64,000 nucleotides of DNA from Pantoea eucalypti (GCF_009646115.1 NZ_CP045720.1:2046001-2110000); one strand, 5' to 3'; counted from the first letter of the stretch, positions 52,409 to 61,949 are shown. Program-made: numbers and translations. The notes: generated by a model from the sequence alone, not told the origin.

Positions 52409-53911
52409 TCAGGCGGTCTGGTCGATATCTTTAATGGCATAGCGGGCAATGTTCTCTTCGGTGATCGCGCTGCCAGTGAGCTCTTTGGTGATACGCCCCT
52501 CGCGCATCACCAGCACCCGGTCAGAGATGCGCATAATCTCGGTCATCTCTGACGACACCACGACAATGGCTTTGCCCGCCTGCGCCAGTTTCTCAATCAG
52601 GTGATAGATCTCAGACTTAGCGCCAATGTCGATGCCACGCGTCGGCTCATCAAACAGAAACACGTTGGCATCCGCCGCCACCCAGCGGCCAATAATCACT
52701 TTTTGCTGATTGCCGCCGCTCAGCGTGCCGATGGTTTTCTCAATGTCGAGCGGACGCAGTTTGAGGTCGCCCATCACCCTCAGCGCCTCACGGTCGAGCC
52801 GGGCATGGTTCATCAGCCCCGCCAGCGTGAAGCGGTGCATCGACGGCAGCGCCATGTTCATCTTCACCGCCCGCTCTTTAATGATGCCCTCTTTCTTGCG
52901 ATCCTCCGGCACCAGGCCAATACCTGCTTTGATCGCCGCACGCACGTTGTGGTTCTGCACTGCGGTGCCGTTGACGCTCACCGTGCCACCGGTACGCCTG
53001 TCGATGCCGGCAATCAGCTTGAGCAGTTCGGTCCGCCCCGCACCCACCAGCCCGGCAATGCCCAGCACTTCACCAGCTCGCACGCTGAAACTGGCGGCTA
53101 CCACGTCATTGCCCCGCGTCAGATCCTCTACCCGCAGCACCTCGCGTTCGCTGACAAACGCCTGATGGTCGAGTTTTTCGATCTTCCGTCCGACCATTTT
53201 GGCGACAATGCTCTCTTCATCCTCATCACTGATGTTGACCACACCCACCTGCTTTCCGTCACGCATAATGGTGGCGCGGTCGCAGACCCGGAAAATCTCA
53301 TTCATCTTGTGCGACACATAGATCAGCGAGACGCCGGTCGACTTCAGATCGCCTATCAGCTCCGCCAGCCGGTCGAACTCGCGGGGCGTCAGACTGGAAG
53401 TCGGCTCATCCATGGCGATGATTTTTGCGTCATCCAGCAGCGCACGGGCGATCTCAACAATCTGCTGCTGCGACACCTTGAGATTTCTGATCGGCGTATC
53501 GGGATCGATAGTGGGATCCAGCGTCTTCAGAATCAGCGTCGCCCGCGCCAGCTGCGCTTTTTTATCCACCCACCAGCCACCGGCACGGGTCAGCGGGCGA
53601 CCCAGGAACATGTTCTGCGCCACGGAAAGCTCAGGAACATGCTGCAACTCCTGGTGAATCATGGCGATACCGGCCTGACGTGCACTGAGCGGGCTGCGAA
53701 TCTGCACTCTGTTGCCATTAACGCTGATCTCTCCGCTGTCAGCGCCGCGCACGCCTGAGAGGATATTCAGCAGTGTCGATTTACCCGCGCCGTTTTCCCC
53801 AATCAGCGCATGCACCTCGCCGGGTCGCACTGAAAAATCGACCTCCTGCAGTGCGGCGGCGTTACCGTAACTTTTGTTGATGCCGCGCATCATTAAGCGA
53901 AACTGTTCCAT
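52409..53911 (-). CDS. Sugar ABC ATPase with two cassettes (RbsA/AlsA type)
   Basis: Peripheral ATPase of 500 residues with two ABC domains. The first has Walker A GENGAGKST near residue 38, signature-like KVSQQQIVEIARALL and IIAMDEPTSSL. The second has a degenerate P-loop GLVGAGRTEL but a good signature LSGGNQQKV and FLFDEPTRGID. This asymmetry is usual in carbohydrate-uptake transporter-2 proteins. The gap to the binding-protein gene is 15 bp. Confidence 0.9.
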   Translation of the reverse strand: MEQFRLMMRGINKSYGNAAALQEVDFSVRPGEVHALIGENGAGKSTLLNILSGVRGADSGEISVNGNRVQIRSPLSARQAGIAMIHQELQHVPELSVAQNMFLGRPLTRAGGWWVDKKAQLARATLILKTLDPTIDPDTPIRNLKVSQQQIVEIARALLDDAKIIAMDEPTSSLTPREFDRLAELIGDLKSTGVSLIYVSHKMNEIFRVCDRATIMRDGKQVGVVNISDEDEESIVAKMVGRKIEKLDHQAFVSEREVLRVEDLTRGNDVVAASFSVRAGEVLGIAGLVGAGRTELLKLIAGIDRRTGGTVSVNGTAVQNHNVRAAIKAGIGLVPEDRKKEGIIKERAVKMNMALPSMHRFTLAGLMNHARLDREALRVMGDLKLRPLDIEKTIGTLSGGNQQKVIIGRWVAADANVFLFDEPTRGIDIGAKSEIYHLIEKLAQAGKAIVVVSSEMTEIMRISDRVLVMREGRITKELTGSAITEENIARYAIKDIDQTA

Positions 53912-53926
53912 ACCCGCCTCCGCCGA

Positions 53927-54967
53927 CTATTGCTGAGCCAGCAGCTCACGCAACCGGTTGTTGTCTTTGGTCGAGAACGCGTCGACGTTCTCTTTAGTGA
54001 TCAACGCCTGTGGCGTGGAGATAACGCGCGACAGTTTCTGTCCATTGATCAGCCGGATCATGACGTCCATCGCCACTTCACCGGTCAGCACCGGGAAGCT
54101 GTCCACCGTGCCGGTCAGCTCGCCGCGCTTGATTGAGGCGTACGCATCCGAAATGCCGTCAGTGCCAAAAATCGCCACCTGTGACGCTTTGTTCTGCGCC
54201 CTCACCGCTTCCACCACGCCCAGCGCCATGGTGTCGTTGTTCGCATAGAAGCCGATCAGGTCAGGATGCTGCTGAAGGATGGTTGACGCCGCATTAAAGG
54301 CCTGCTCGCGACTCCAGTTCGCCGGCACGCTGGCAACAATGGTGAACTTGCCATTTGCGTCCAGTGTCTCTTTGAAGCCACGGGTACGCTGTCCGGCGGC
54401 ATACACGCCCGGCTGCCCTTCAATCACCGCGACTTTCCCGCCCTGCGGATGATGCTGAATAAACCACTTCGCGACCCGCACACCGTTATCTTTCTGCACG
54501 TTGCCGACGTAGTAACGCGCATTCGGCATCACCGCATCGTTGACGTTCACCACCGGGATATTCTTGCTGTTCGCACTCTCCAGCGCAGGCTGCAGGTTGA
54601 TGTCGGTCTGCGGCGAAACCAGCAGGCCGTTAAAGCCCTGGGAGATCAGGGTCTCTGCAATCGACAGCTGACCAAGCTGATCGTCCTCATTGGCTGCCGC
54701 CTGGTACTCGACGGTAATGCCATACTTTTTCGCCGCGTCCTGGTAGCCCTGGCCGAGCAGGCGCCAGTACTCATTAGTGAGGGTTTTTGATACCCCGCCA
54801 ATTTTCAGCGACTTGTCGACTTTCGGCAGCGCGCCATATTTAGTATCAAGCTGGGTCCAGTCGGTGCGATCCGGTTCAGTGTCGGATTGCAGCGGTGCCA
54901 GATCTGCCGCATAAACTGTGCTGCAGAGCAGTGAAGAAGCGATAAAGGCAAGCAGGCGTTTTTTCAT
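53927..54967 (-). CDS. Periplasmic sugar-binding protein (CUT2 type)
   Basis: Class-I sugar-binding protein of 346 residues. The signal peptide is MKKRLLAFIASSLLCSTVYA. The mature part has an unusual N-terminal extension of about 35 residues before the first strand (LKIGGVSKTL), then the family's GFNGLLVSPQTDINLQPAL and GFYANNDTMALGVVEA. It is likely to bind a pentose, hexose or polyol; the ligand is not identifiable. It is the second gene of the operon. Confidence 0.87.
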   Translation of the reverse strand: MKKRLLAFIASSLLCSTVYAADLAPLQSDTEPDRTDWTQLDTKYGALPKVDKSLKIGGVSKTLTNEYWRLLGQGYQDAAKKYGITVEYQAAANEDDQLGQLSIAETLISQGFNGLLVSPQTDINLQPALESANSKNIPVVNVNDAVMPNARYYVGNVQKDNGVRVAKWFIQHHPQGGKVAVIEGQPGVYAAGQRTRGFKETLDANGKFTIVASVPANWSREQAFNAASTILQQHPDLIGFYANNDTMALGVVEAVRAQNKASQVAIFGTDGISDAYASIKRGELTGTVDSFPVLTGEVAMDVMIRLINGQKLSRVISTPQALITKENVDAFSTKDNNRLRELLAQQ

Positions 54968-55022
54968 TTTTATAGTCTCAGCATGTGGGTAGAGGTGTGA
55001 TGTTCTTAGGATTAATCGACTG

Positions 55023-56003
55023 TCAGCGAGCCAGCATGATGTCGTTGACTATCTGCTGGGAAGCCACCGCATCCTGACGCGAAATAGCCGCCAGTAATGC
55101 CGCGTTACCGTGCAACTGGTCACAGAGTCTGAGCAGGCGCTTAACGGTGGCGATGTTGCTCTCTGCTTCACGAATCGGGTCCAGACCGCTGGCATCCGGG
55201 AAGGTATCGAAGTAGTAAGCGCCACTGTAGCCGTCACGCTGCATCTGCCAGAGAAACTCCAGCGTGGCGCGCGGATTCACGGAGGCAACCATCAGTCCGT
55301 CGTCACGTTTGCCCCAGCCGTCATTCAGGTCCAGTCCCAGCAGCCGTGAGCGGCGTGCCACCATCGCAGCAGCGTAAGCCGGGATCTCATTGGCAAACAG
55401 GACGTGCGCGAAATCCAGCGTGATACCCAGATTGGCGCAGCCGGCCTCTTCCACTGCCAGCAGACAGGTGGTCGCGTTGGGGAAGATGCTGTAGGCGCGA
55501 GGCTCATTCGGTTTATATTCGATGCTGACGTCGACATCCGGCGCGTACTCTGCCACTTCACGTACAGCGCTGACCGCATCCTCCCAGATCTTTTTGTAGT
55601 CGGCCTGGAAGCAGTAATCAAATCCATCCTGCCCCATCCACAGGGTCATCAGTCGGGAACCAAACTCCCGACCCGCATCGATACCGCGCTTGGTCAGCTC
55701 GATCGCTTCACGACGCACTTTCGCATCCGGATGCGTAAATGCACCGATTTTGAACTGAGGTGCATCCCAGCGCATCTGCATGCCATTTACCGCCAGGCCC
55801 GCATCCTCAATCGCCTGGCGCAGAGTGGCGATGTCAGTGGTGAGATGCTGCGGAAAGTTAAGATCGAGATGTGTTAAGCCATTTACCTTTCCCGCACGGG
55901 CAACCATCTGGAGAACCGACGGCTTGCCCTGCAGGTCAGGCCAGTAGAGGTGTGCGCCCGAGGCGAACGAGTTGAGACGGGTAGCAAATTTCAGTTCCGA
56001 CAT
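55023..56003 (-). CDS. Sugar isomerase/epimerase, xylose-isomerase-like TIM barrel
   Basis: Metal-dependent isomerase of 326 residues, first gene of the operon. Candidate metal ligands are the Glu in VSIEYKPNEPRAY, Asp and His in ITLDFAHVLFANE, and the Asp in LGLDLNDGW. The family includes xylose and rhamnose isomerases and ketose 3-epimerases. It begins MSELKFATRLNSFASGAH. The ATG at 56003 is preferred over the TTG at 56012, which would touch the Shine-Dalgarno (GAAGGA). With the kinase it would make a ketose phosphate from an unknown sugar. Confidence 0.83.
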   Translation of the reverse strand: MSELKFATRLNSFASGAHLYWPDLQGKPSVLQMVARAGKVNGLTHLDLNFPQHLTTDIATLRQAIEDAGLAVNGMQMRWDAPQFKIGAFTHPDAKVRREAIELTKRGIDAGREFGSRLMTLWMGQDGFDYCFQADYKKIWEDAVSAVREVAEYAPDVDVSIEYKPNEPRAYSIFPNATTCLLAVEEAGCANLGITLDFAHVLFANEIPAYAAAMVARRSRLLGLDLNDGWGKRDDGLMVASVNPRATLEFLWQMQRDGYSGAYYFDTFPDASGLDPIREAESNIATVKRLLRLCDQLHGNAALLAAISRQDAVASQQIVNDIMLAR

Positions 56004-56031
56004 GAGGCTCAATCCTTCAGAGTGCGTATTG

Positions 56032-56065
56032 TGAAGTACTTTTCATATTCACGATTAATTGTGAA
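56032..56065 (-). promoter_or_regulatory. Operator-like palindromes upstream of the sugar operon
   Basis: TGAAGTACTTTTCA (56032–56045, near-palindromic) and TTCAC-N8-GTGAA (56048–56065, perfect arms) lie 28–62 bp before the isomerase ATG, next to the AT-rich TATATAAC-like -10 region further upstream. They are good candidates for the RpiR-family regulator. Confidence 0.55.
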
Positions 56066-56260
56066 GTTATATATTAATCTACGCCTCGCGGCTTAATGCG
56101 CAAGTCTGTCAGGATGGGGAAATCTCTAAACCGGGAGCACTGTCACGAAATAGTTTCGGTGTGTTATCAGATGAATAACAGGCAGTGGAGGGAGAATTTA
56201 ATTGAAAGACAACGGGTTGTCGTGAGAAGCCGGGCATGGAATCTGGCAGAGAAATAAATG

Positions 56261-56291
56261 AAAAAAGCTGAGCGCCAGGGCGGCGCTCAGC
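56261..56291 (-). terminator. Terminator of the PQQ dehydrogenase gene
   Basis: On the minus strand a 10-bp stem GCTGAGCGCC/GGCGCTCAGC with a 5-nt loop is followed by six T. It lies 13 bp after the stop codon. Confidence 0.92.
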
Positions 56292-56304
56292 GGGACGAGA
56301 TGAC

Positions 56305-58662
56305 TTACTTCAGACGGAAAGCGACAACACTGTCGCCCTGCGTGGTGCCGAGCGAGCCGTGGCCGCCTGCGGCAATCACCACGTACTGCTTGCCATCTTT
56401 ACCCATAAAGGTGGATGGCGTGGCCTGCGCTCCGGCGCTGAGTTCAGTCTGCCACAGCAGTTCGCCAGTGGTGCTGTCGTAAGCACGGAAGAAGTTATCT
56501 GCCGTTGCGCCGTGGAACACCAGATCACCCGCCGTCAGCAGCGGTCCGCCGTGCGCCACCATCCCCATCGGGAAACCGATCGGGAAGCGGCCAGGCAGGA
56601 AGCTGGTCTTGAGGTTTTTGGTGGTGCCGACGCGGCGCAGCCATTCGGTTTTGCCGGTGGTCAGATCCACACCCACCATCCGTCCCCACGGTGGCGCGAT
56701 GCAGGGAATACCCAGTCCCGACGCCATCTGCTGGATGTGAATCGCGTAGTCACCGTGGAAGTTCTCATTCCAGTACGGCGTGCCATCTTTGGTGAAGGTA
56801 CGCTGCGTTTCGGTTTCCGGCGTGCGCTTAATCAGGTTGTATTTGTAAGCCAGGCGTACCGGTGCCGCAATCAGCATCTGACGCTGTGGGTCAACAGCCA
56901 CGGAACCCCAGTTAAACACCCCGATATTGCCCGGGAAGATCAGCGAGCCTTTCTCGGTTGGCGGCGTCCACGGGTTACCGTCATAGCGCAACTCACGGAA
57001 GGTGGTGCGGCAGGCCATCTGATCAAACGGCGTGATGCCCCACATCGACTTCTCAGTCAGTGGTTGCGGGATGAAGTTCAGGCTGGAGACCGGCTGGGTC
57101 GCCGCATACTGCTCGCCCTTAATGCCATCGGTAGAGACCTTAACCTGCTCTACCGGGTAAACCGGTTCGCCAGTCAGGCGATTCAGCACAAACAGGTTGC
57201 CGGTTTTGGTCGGCAGGATCACCGCAGGCTGCGGCTTGCCCTGATAGTTAATATCTACCAGCGAGGGCTGTGATGGGTTATCACGATCCCACAGGTCGTG
57301 GTTCGAACTCTGATAGCGCCATTTGAACGCACCGGTTTTCAGATCAAGCGCCACCAGCGCATCACGGAATTTCTCGGTGTTGCTGGCTGGATCGCGTTCA
57401 ATCCCTACTTCATCCGGCGAGGCATTACCAAACGGCACATAGACCAGGCCGTTTTTCAGGTCCGCGCTAAGGGTAGCCCAGGCGATCGGGGTATCCTGCG
57501 GATAAGTGGCTCCTGCAGCGACGGGCGCGGTGTTATCCGGGTTAGCCGGATCGAAGTTCCACACCAGACGACCGCTGACGGCGTCATAGGCACGGATCAC
57601 ACCCGATGGGTTGCCGCTGTTGAAGCCGTTATCCATCACTGAGCCGCCGACAATCACCAGATTGCCTGCCACCAGCGGTGCTGAGGTCTGCATCAGCGCA
57701 TGCGGACGCACCTCGCCCATGTTGGCGCGCAGGTTCACCACACCGTTGTCACCAAAGTCAGCGCACGGCTTGCCGGTGTCGGCATCCAGCGCCAGCAGGC
57801 GGGCATCGGTGGTCGCGTTAAAGATACGCTTGCGGCAGATGGCCGGTGCTGCGCCCGTCTGCTGTTGCACCTGCTGACCGGCATCGAAATAGCTCACGCC
57901 GCGACAGGTCTGATGCTGCTGCAGATAAGAGCGGTTTTTATCCGGCGCGGTTTTCCACTTCACCGCACCCGTTTCCGGGTCAAGCGCATGGACTTCGTTG
58001 TGCGGCGTACAGAAGTAAAGCATGCCGTTGGCTTTCAGCGGCGTCGCTTCAAAGGTGTATTCGGTCGCATCATCACCCTGACGCAGATCGCCGGTGTGAT
58101 AGGTCCAGGCCACTTCCAGATCGTTGACGTTATCTTTGGTGATCTGCTTCAGCGCCGAGAAGCGCTGGCCATCCGCGGTTCCGCCATAGGCGCTCCACTC
58201 GTCAGCGGCACCGCCGGTCGCAGAGGCGTTACGCGGCGTATTGATAGTGCCCTGCTGCGGCAACGGATCGTAGAAGCAGAGGCCAGCCACCAGCAGTACC
58301 ATCAGCACCACTGAGCCGCCGAGGAACGGATGGAAGCGACGCTGTCCCTGATAAAGCGGACGAACCACCCACGGCAGAGCCAGCCAGACGCCCAGCACAC
58401 CAAAGAGGTCACCGCGCGGGATCCACTGCCATTTGTCAAAGTCCACTTCCCAGATAGTCCAGATGAGTGTGACCCACATCAGCAGCGCATAGAGGGTCAG
58501 CGCACTGCGCTTGTTCATTAATAGCAGAATAGCGCTGAGCAAAACGCCTGCACCCATCAGCGCATAGAACGCGCTGCCTCCTGCCAGCAGGAGTTGTCCT
58601 CCCATGTAAATCAGGGCGATAGCAAATATCACCATGATTATACTGGTTAATTTATTGATCAT
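56305..58662 (-). CDS. Membrane-bound PQQ-dependent dehydrogenase (glucose/quinate/shikimate family)
   Basis: Quinoprotein of 785 residues. Five hydrophobic helices cover the first 140 or so residues and anchor it in the inner membrane. The rest is an eight-bladed propeller in the periplasm (DEWSAYGGTADGQRFSALKQI, WGMIT-type repeat tryptophans, HGGPLLTAGDLVFHGATADN). It passes electrons to ubiquinone. The length and layout fit Gcd, but the propeller sequence differs considerably from E. coli Gcd and quinate/shikimate dehydrogenase is a real alternative. The ATG follows GAGGAAGGATC. No PQQ synthesis genes are in the window. Confidence 0.87.
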   Translation of the reverse strand: MINKLTSIIMVIFAIALIYMGGQLLLAGGSAFYALMGAGVLLSAILLLMNKRSALTLYALLMWVTLIWTIWEVDFDKWQWIPRGDLFGVLGVWLALPWVVRPLYQGQRRFHPFLGGSVVLMVLLVAGLCFYDPLPQQGTINTPRNASATGGAADEWSAYGGTADGQRFSALKQITKDNVNDLEVAWTYHTGDLRQGDDATEYTFEATPLKANGMLYFCTPHNEVHALDPETGAVKWKTAPDKNRSYLQQHQTCRGVSYFDAGQQVQQQTGAAPAICRKRIFNATTDARLLALDADTGKPCADFGDNGVVNLRANMGEVRPHALMQTSAPLVAGNLVIVGGSVMDNGFNSGNPSGVIRAYDAVSGRLVWNFDPANPDNTAPVAAGATYPQDTPIAWATLSADLKNGLVYVPFGNASPDEVGIERDPASNTEKFRDALVALDLKTGAFKWRYQSSNHDLWDRDNPSQPSLVDINYQGKPQPAVILPTKTGNLFVLNRLTGEPVYPVEQVKVSTDGIKGEQYAATQPVSSLNFIPQPLTEKSMWGITPFDQMACRTTFRELRYDGNPWTPPTEKGSLIFPGNIGVFNWGSVAVDPQRQMLIAAPVRLAYKYNLIKRTPETETQRTFTKDGTPYWNENFHGDYAIHIQQMASGLGIPCIAPPWGRMVGVDLTTGKTEWLRRVGTTKNLKTSFLPGRFPIGFPMGMVAHGGPLLTAGDLVFHGATADNFFRAYDSTTGELLWQTELSAGAQATPSTFMGKDGKQYVVIAAGGHGSLGTTQGDSVVAFRLK

Positions 58663-59331
58663 GATCCTTCCTCGGGTCATTAGCGACGATAGGTAAGTTA
58701 AGCTGGAAACATAAATTCAACGAGATTTTAACTTACGTGTGAAATATGTAAAAACGTGTACAGGCGTAAATCATTAGCAATATTTATTGTAAATGTTACC
58801 TTCAGAGGTATTCAGACCGCTTTTTTTACTTTCTGAAGGGAGAATAACGAGATATACATCACAAAATGTTAACCATAGGCAGCTAACTATCGCACCTTTT
58901 GTTCAAAGGCGAACAAATATCAGACAAGCATCGCTTCTATAAAGCTGGCTTAAGTGTAATTGATGGACAATTTTTAACGTCAAATAATCATAATGGTTTG
59001 TTTGCACCGCCCTGCAATAACTCTTATTGCTTAAAGCGGGAATGTTACTGTGTTCCTTTTTTAAACAGAAAGAGTATTAGCACTCATGCGGTGTCAATGA
59101 TTTTCACATTATTAAATCTGGCAGTTGACTTTACGCTGTCATGATTTCTGTCACTTTAACCTCAAAAATATATAGATTAATAAAAGAAGTCGTTCCGGGA
59201 CTGAAGAGTAATTCAGACATTCCGTAGCATAACGCGGAATCTAATTGTGATATATTTCATTCTTCTCACTTCTCTTTATCCAGCCAGCAGGCAGGATTTT
59301 CTCTGGCAGCAATAACCCAGGCAGGTTGACT
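58663..59331. other. AT-rich divergent region PQQ dehydrogenase / GT-D gene
   Basis: These 669 bp are clearly more AT-rich than their surroundings and contain no gene I can support. An 81-codon frame at 58899–59144 lacks a ribosome site and any family look. The region must hold both promoters and is a good candidate for H-NS binding. Confidence 0.5.
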
Positions 59332-60348
59332 ATGTCCGCACTCAACGCTATTTATCGCAAGTTTCGTTTTCCGTTTAAGTTTTTAAATGCAGCTATTCGC
59401 TACCCTGCTGCACAGGCACGAGTAAAGCGTTATTCCGTAATGTCGATAGAAGAAACAATTGATCTGTTATTACGTAATCCACAATTATCTCTGGCCCGTT
59501 ACGGCGACGGCGAACTTGAAATGACCTGGTATAAAAATATCGGTTTTCAGCCCTTTGATCCAAAACTGTCAGGGCGGCTCAAAGCCTTGCTGCAACAGGA
59601 CGCTGCGGCTAATCCGAACTGCCTGATTTGTCTGCCGGATGCCTTTCGCACTACCCGTAATATGAAAAATGGATCGGCCCTGTTTTGGTTCTTCCATAAA
59701 TCATTTTACTTTAAACATTATGAGACTCTGCTGAATCAACAGGTCCGGTATGGAAATACGTCTGTCACCCGCCCTTATCACGATTATAAAGAAAAAAAAC
59801 TTTCCCGGACGATATTTGATAAATTCAAACAGCTTTATCAGGGCCGTCGGGTATTAATTGTTGAGGGCAGTGGCACACGTCTCGGTTTAGGCAATGATTT
59901 ACTGGATGGCGCAAGCGACGTTAAACGTATTACCACGCTGAACCGTAATGCCTTTTCCGTTTATGACCGTCTTTTTGATACCGTATTAGAGAATGCCGTC
60001 AACTTTGATCTGGTCTTGATTTCTTTAGGGCCGACGGCAACGGTACTGGCGTATGATTTAAGTCAGCGCGGTATCCGCTGTATCGATAGCGGTCACGTTG
60101 ACATTGAATATGAGTGGATGCTGGCCAGTGCCACCAAAAAAATAAAAGTAGAAGGCAAAAACGTCAATGAAGCGGGCGTGCTGCTGAGTGAACAGACTAC
60201 CGTGGCCGATGCAACTTACCAGCGGCAGATTTTGCAACACGTCGGCGAATCACTGAACAAAATGCCGGACACAGAAGCCGAAGCCGAAGCAGAAGCCGTG
60301 GTTATCCCACTGCCCCACGTCAGCCCGAGCCATCATAACGCCGCGTAA
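59332..60348 (+). CDS. GT-D-fold (DUF1792-type) glycosyltransferase
   Basis: Protein of 338 residues with the GT-D hallmark LARYGDGELEM (Asp59-x-Glu61) that binds metal and nucleotide sugar, followed by ICLPDAFR and GRRVLIVEGSGTRLG. Known GT-D enzymes extend O-glycans on Gram-positive adhesins; in Gram-negatives the role is unclear. The C-terminus carries four Glu-Ala repeats followed by a His-rich end. It is isolated, with no adhesin or polysaccharide genes beside it. The ATG at 59332 is used rather than the TTG at 59326. Confidence 0.78.
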   Translation: MSALNAIYRKFRFPFKFLNAAIRYPAAQARVKRYSVMSIEETIDLLLRNPQLSLARYGDGELEMTWYKNIGFQPFDPKLSGRLKALLQQDAAANPNCLICLPDAFRTTRNMKNGSALFWFFHKSFYFKHYETLLNQQVRYGNTSVTRPYHDYKEKKLSRTIFDKFKQLYQGRRVLIVEGSGTRLGLGNDLLDGASDVKRITTLNRNAFSVYDRLFDTVLENAVNFDLVLISLGPTATVLAYDLSQRGIRCIDSGHVDIEYEWMLASATKKIKVEGKNVNEAGVLLSEQTTVADATYQRQILQHVGESLNKMPDTEAEAEAEAVVIPLPHVSPSHHNAA

Positions 60349-60486
60349 GACTCACCATTGTCAGGCAGCAACTGCACCGCATTGATGCGCAGGCAAATAA
60401 TTAGCCAGATCAGCGAATACCGTTTCGGGCAGAGTAAACTGCCCGGGCACGCTACCTGCCAGTGTTAGCCGGGCAAATTTTCTTTC

Positions 60487-60502
60487 CGGCATCAATCTTG
60501 CT
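60487..60502 (+). promoter_or_regulatory. Sigma-54-like sequence before the ACS-family MFS gene
   Basis: CGGCATCAATCTTGCT keeps GG and GC at the correct spacing and the TTGCT end of the sigma-54 consensus, with changes at positions 1, 6 and 7. It lies 36 bp before the ATG. It may be coincidental. Confidence 0.3.
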
Positions 60503-60538
60503 TGAGTCCTCCTGAGACACTTAATCAGGAGAAGTAAG

Positions 60539-61861
60539 ATGAATACCCGTCGTTACCGTTACACCATATTTTCACTGCTGTTCCTGATCGCCCTGATCAA
60601 TTACATCGATCGTGGCGCCCTGTCATTTGCAGCCAACGCCATTGCGACCGAGTACCACTTCAGCAAAGTCCAGCTTGGCGCAGTGCTGGGATATTTTGGC
60701 TTTGGGTATCTGTTTGGTTCGCTATGTGGCGGCTTCCTTGCCGATCGTATCGGCACGAAAAAGGTCTGGCTGCTGGCAGGTGTGCTCTGGTCACTGCTGG
60801 AAATCGCGACCGCCTGGGCTGGAGAGTTGGGCATGGCGCTGTTTGGCGGCTCGGCCATTATGGGCTTTGCTGCCCTGCGCATCCTGTTTGGTTTTTCCGA
60901 AGGCCCGGCCTATGCACTGATGAACAAGGCGATCGCCCACTGGGCACCCGATAACGAGCGCGGCTTTGCGCTGGGCATCGGCCTGCTCTCGACGCAGGTT
61001 GGCGCACTGCTGACCGCGCCGATTGCGGTAGGCCTGCTGCTTCTGACCCATGACTGGCGCATGATGTTTATCCTGCTTGGGGTGTTCTCTCTGCTGGCAA
61101 TGCTGCTGTTTGCCCGCACGTTCAGCGACAGCCCGGATAAAAGTCCCCACACCAGCGCAGCAGAACGCACGCTGATCCTGAGCGGTCAGCGCCGCAGCGC
61201 CGGCGATGGCGTTCCACTGCCCTGGTGGCGCTTCTTTACCAGCCGCACGCTGGTCTGCAACGCACTCGGCTACTTCTCCTTCCTTTACATCACCTTTACC
61301 CTGGTGACCTGGATGCCGAAGTATCTGCAGGATAATTTTCATTATGACCTGCACTCGCTCTGGTACGTGGCGATGATTCCGTGGAGCGGTGCCTGTATTA
61401 CAGTGCTGCTGGGCGGTCGCATTGCTGATGCCCTGCTGGCCCGCTTTCGTAATTTGCGTCTGGCGCGCAATCTCTTTGCCGCAGTCACGCTGTGCGGCAC
61501 CGCCTGCTGCTTTATGGCCATTCCCTATGTCCAGTCGGCAGCCGGAATTATTGCACTGATGACCCTGGGCAATGCGCTGAATGCACTGGTGAATAATGTC
61601 TACTGGTCGGTGGTGATTGATGTCACCCCGAAGGCGTCGGTGGGTACCTACAGCGGTATGACACTGGCGATAGCCAATCTGGCGGCAATTATCTCCCCGA
61701 TGCTTTGTGGCTGGCTGGCGGAATATTACGGCTATAACGCCATGTTTACCGTCACCGCAGTCATCGCCTTCGGCAGCATGCTGGCGATGACGCTGCTACA
61801 GCCTGAGAAGCCGCTGGTGGCTGAGGCGCAGACCGGCACGGCGGATGTTTCAGCAGCCTGA
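60539..61861 (+). CDS. MFS transporter, anion:cation symporter (ACS) family
   Basis: Inner-membrane transporter of 440 residues with 12 hydrophobic segments. The TM1 motif INYIDRGALSFAA and motif A GGFLADRIGTKKVWLLAG are typical of the ACS group (ExuT, GudP, GarP, RhmT), which import organic or sugar acids with protons. A sugar-acid substrate is a guess from family. It is monocistronic, with an AATCAGGAGAAGTAAG ribosome site. Confidence 0.87.
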   Translation: MNTRRYRYTIFSLLFLIALINYIDRGALSFAANAIATEYHFSKVQLGAVLGYFGFGYLFGSLCGGFLADRIGTKKVWLLAGVLWSLLEIATAWAGELGMALFGGSAIMGFAALRILFGFSEGPAYALMNKAIAHWAPDNERGFALGIGLLSTQVGALLTAPIAVGLLLLTHDWRMMFILLGVFSLLAMLLFARTFSDSPDKSPHTSAAERTLILSGQRRSAGDGVPLPWWRFFTSRTLVCNALGYFSFLYITFTLVTWMPKYLQDNFHYDLHSLWYVAMIPWSGACITVLLGGRIADALLARFRNLRLARNLFAAVTLCGTACCFMAIPYVQSAAGIIALMTLGNALNALVNNVYWSVVIDVTPKASVGTYSGMTLAIANLAAIISPMLCGWLAEYYGYNAMFTVTAVIAFGSMLAMTLLQPEKPLVAEAQTGTADVSAA

Positions 61862-61886
61862 TTTAAAACGCGCAGATTCCCTGACA

Positions 61887-61908
61887 CGCGGGTGATCACT
61901 CACCCGCG
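61887..61908. terminator. Hairpin between MFS and NCS1 genes
   Basis: CGCGGGTGA (61887–61895) pairs perfectly with TCACCCGCG (61900–61908) over a 4-nt loop between convergent genes. T runs are lacking. Confidence 0.6.
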
Positions 61909-61949
61909 CTGACTCTCCCTGAATGCCAGCCGCCCGGCGGCTTAATCTG

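Noticed and set aside
52601..53758. 385-codon plus-strand frame opposite the sugar ATPase gene
   Set aside because: Antisense shadow of a conserved double-cassette ATPase.
56359..57273. 304-codon plus-strand frame inside the PQQ dehydrogenase gene
   Set aside because: Antisense shadow; no start signal or recognisable domain.
58899..59144. 81-codon frame in the AT-rich gap
   Set aside because: No ribosome site, atypical composition and no conserved feature; open frames of this size are expected in such a gap.
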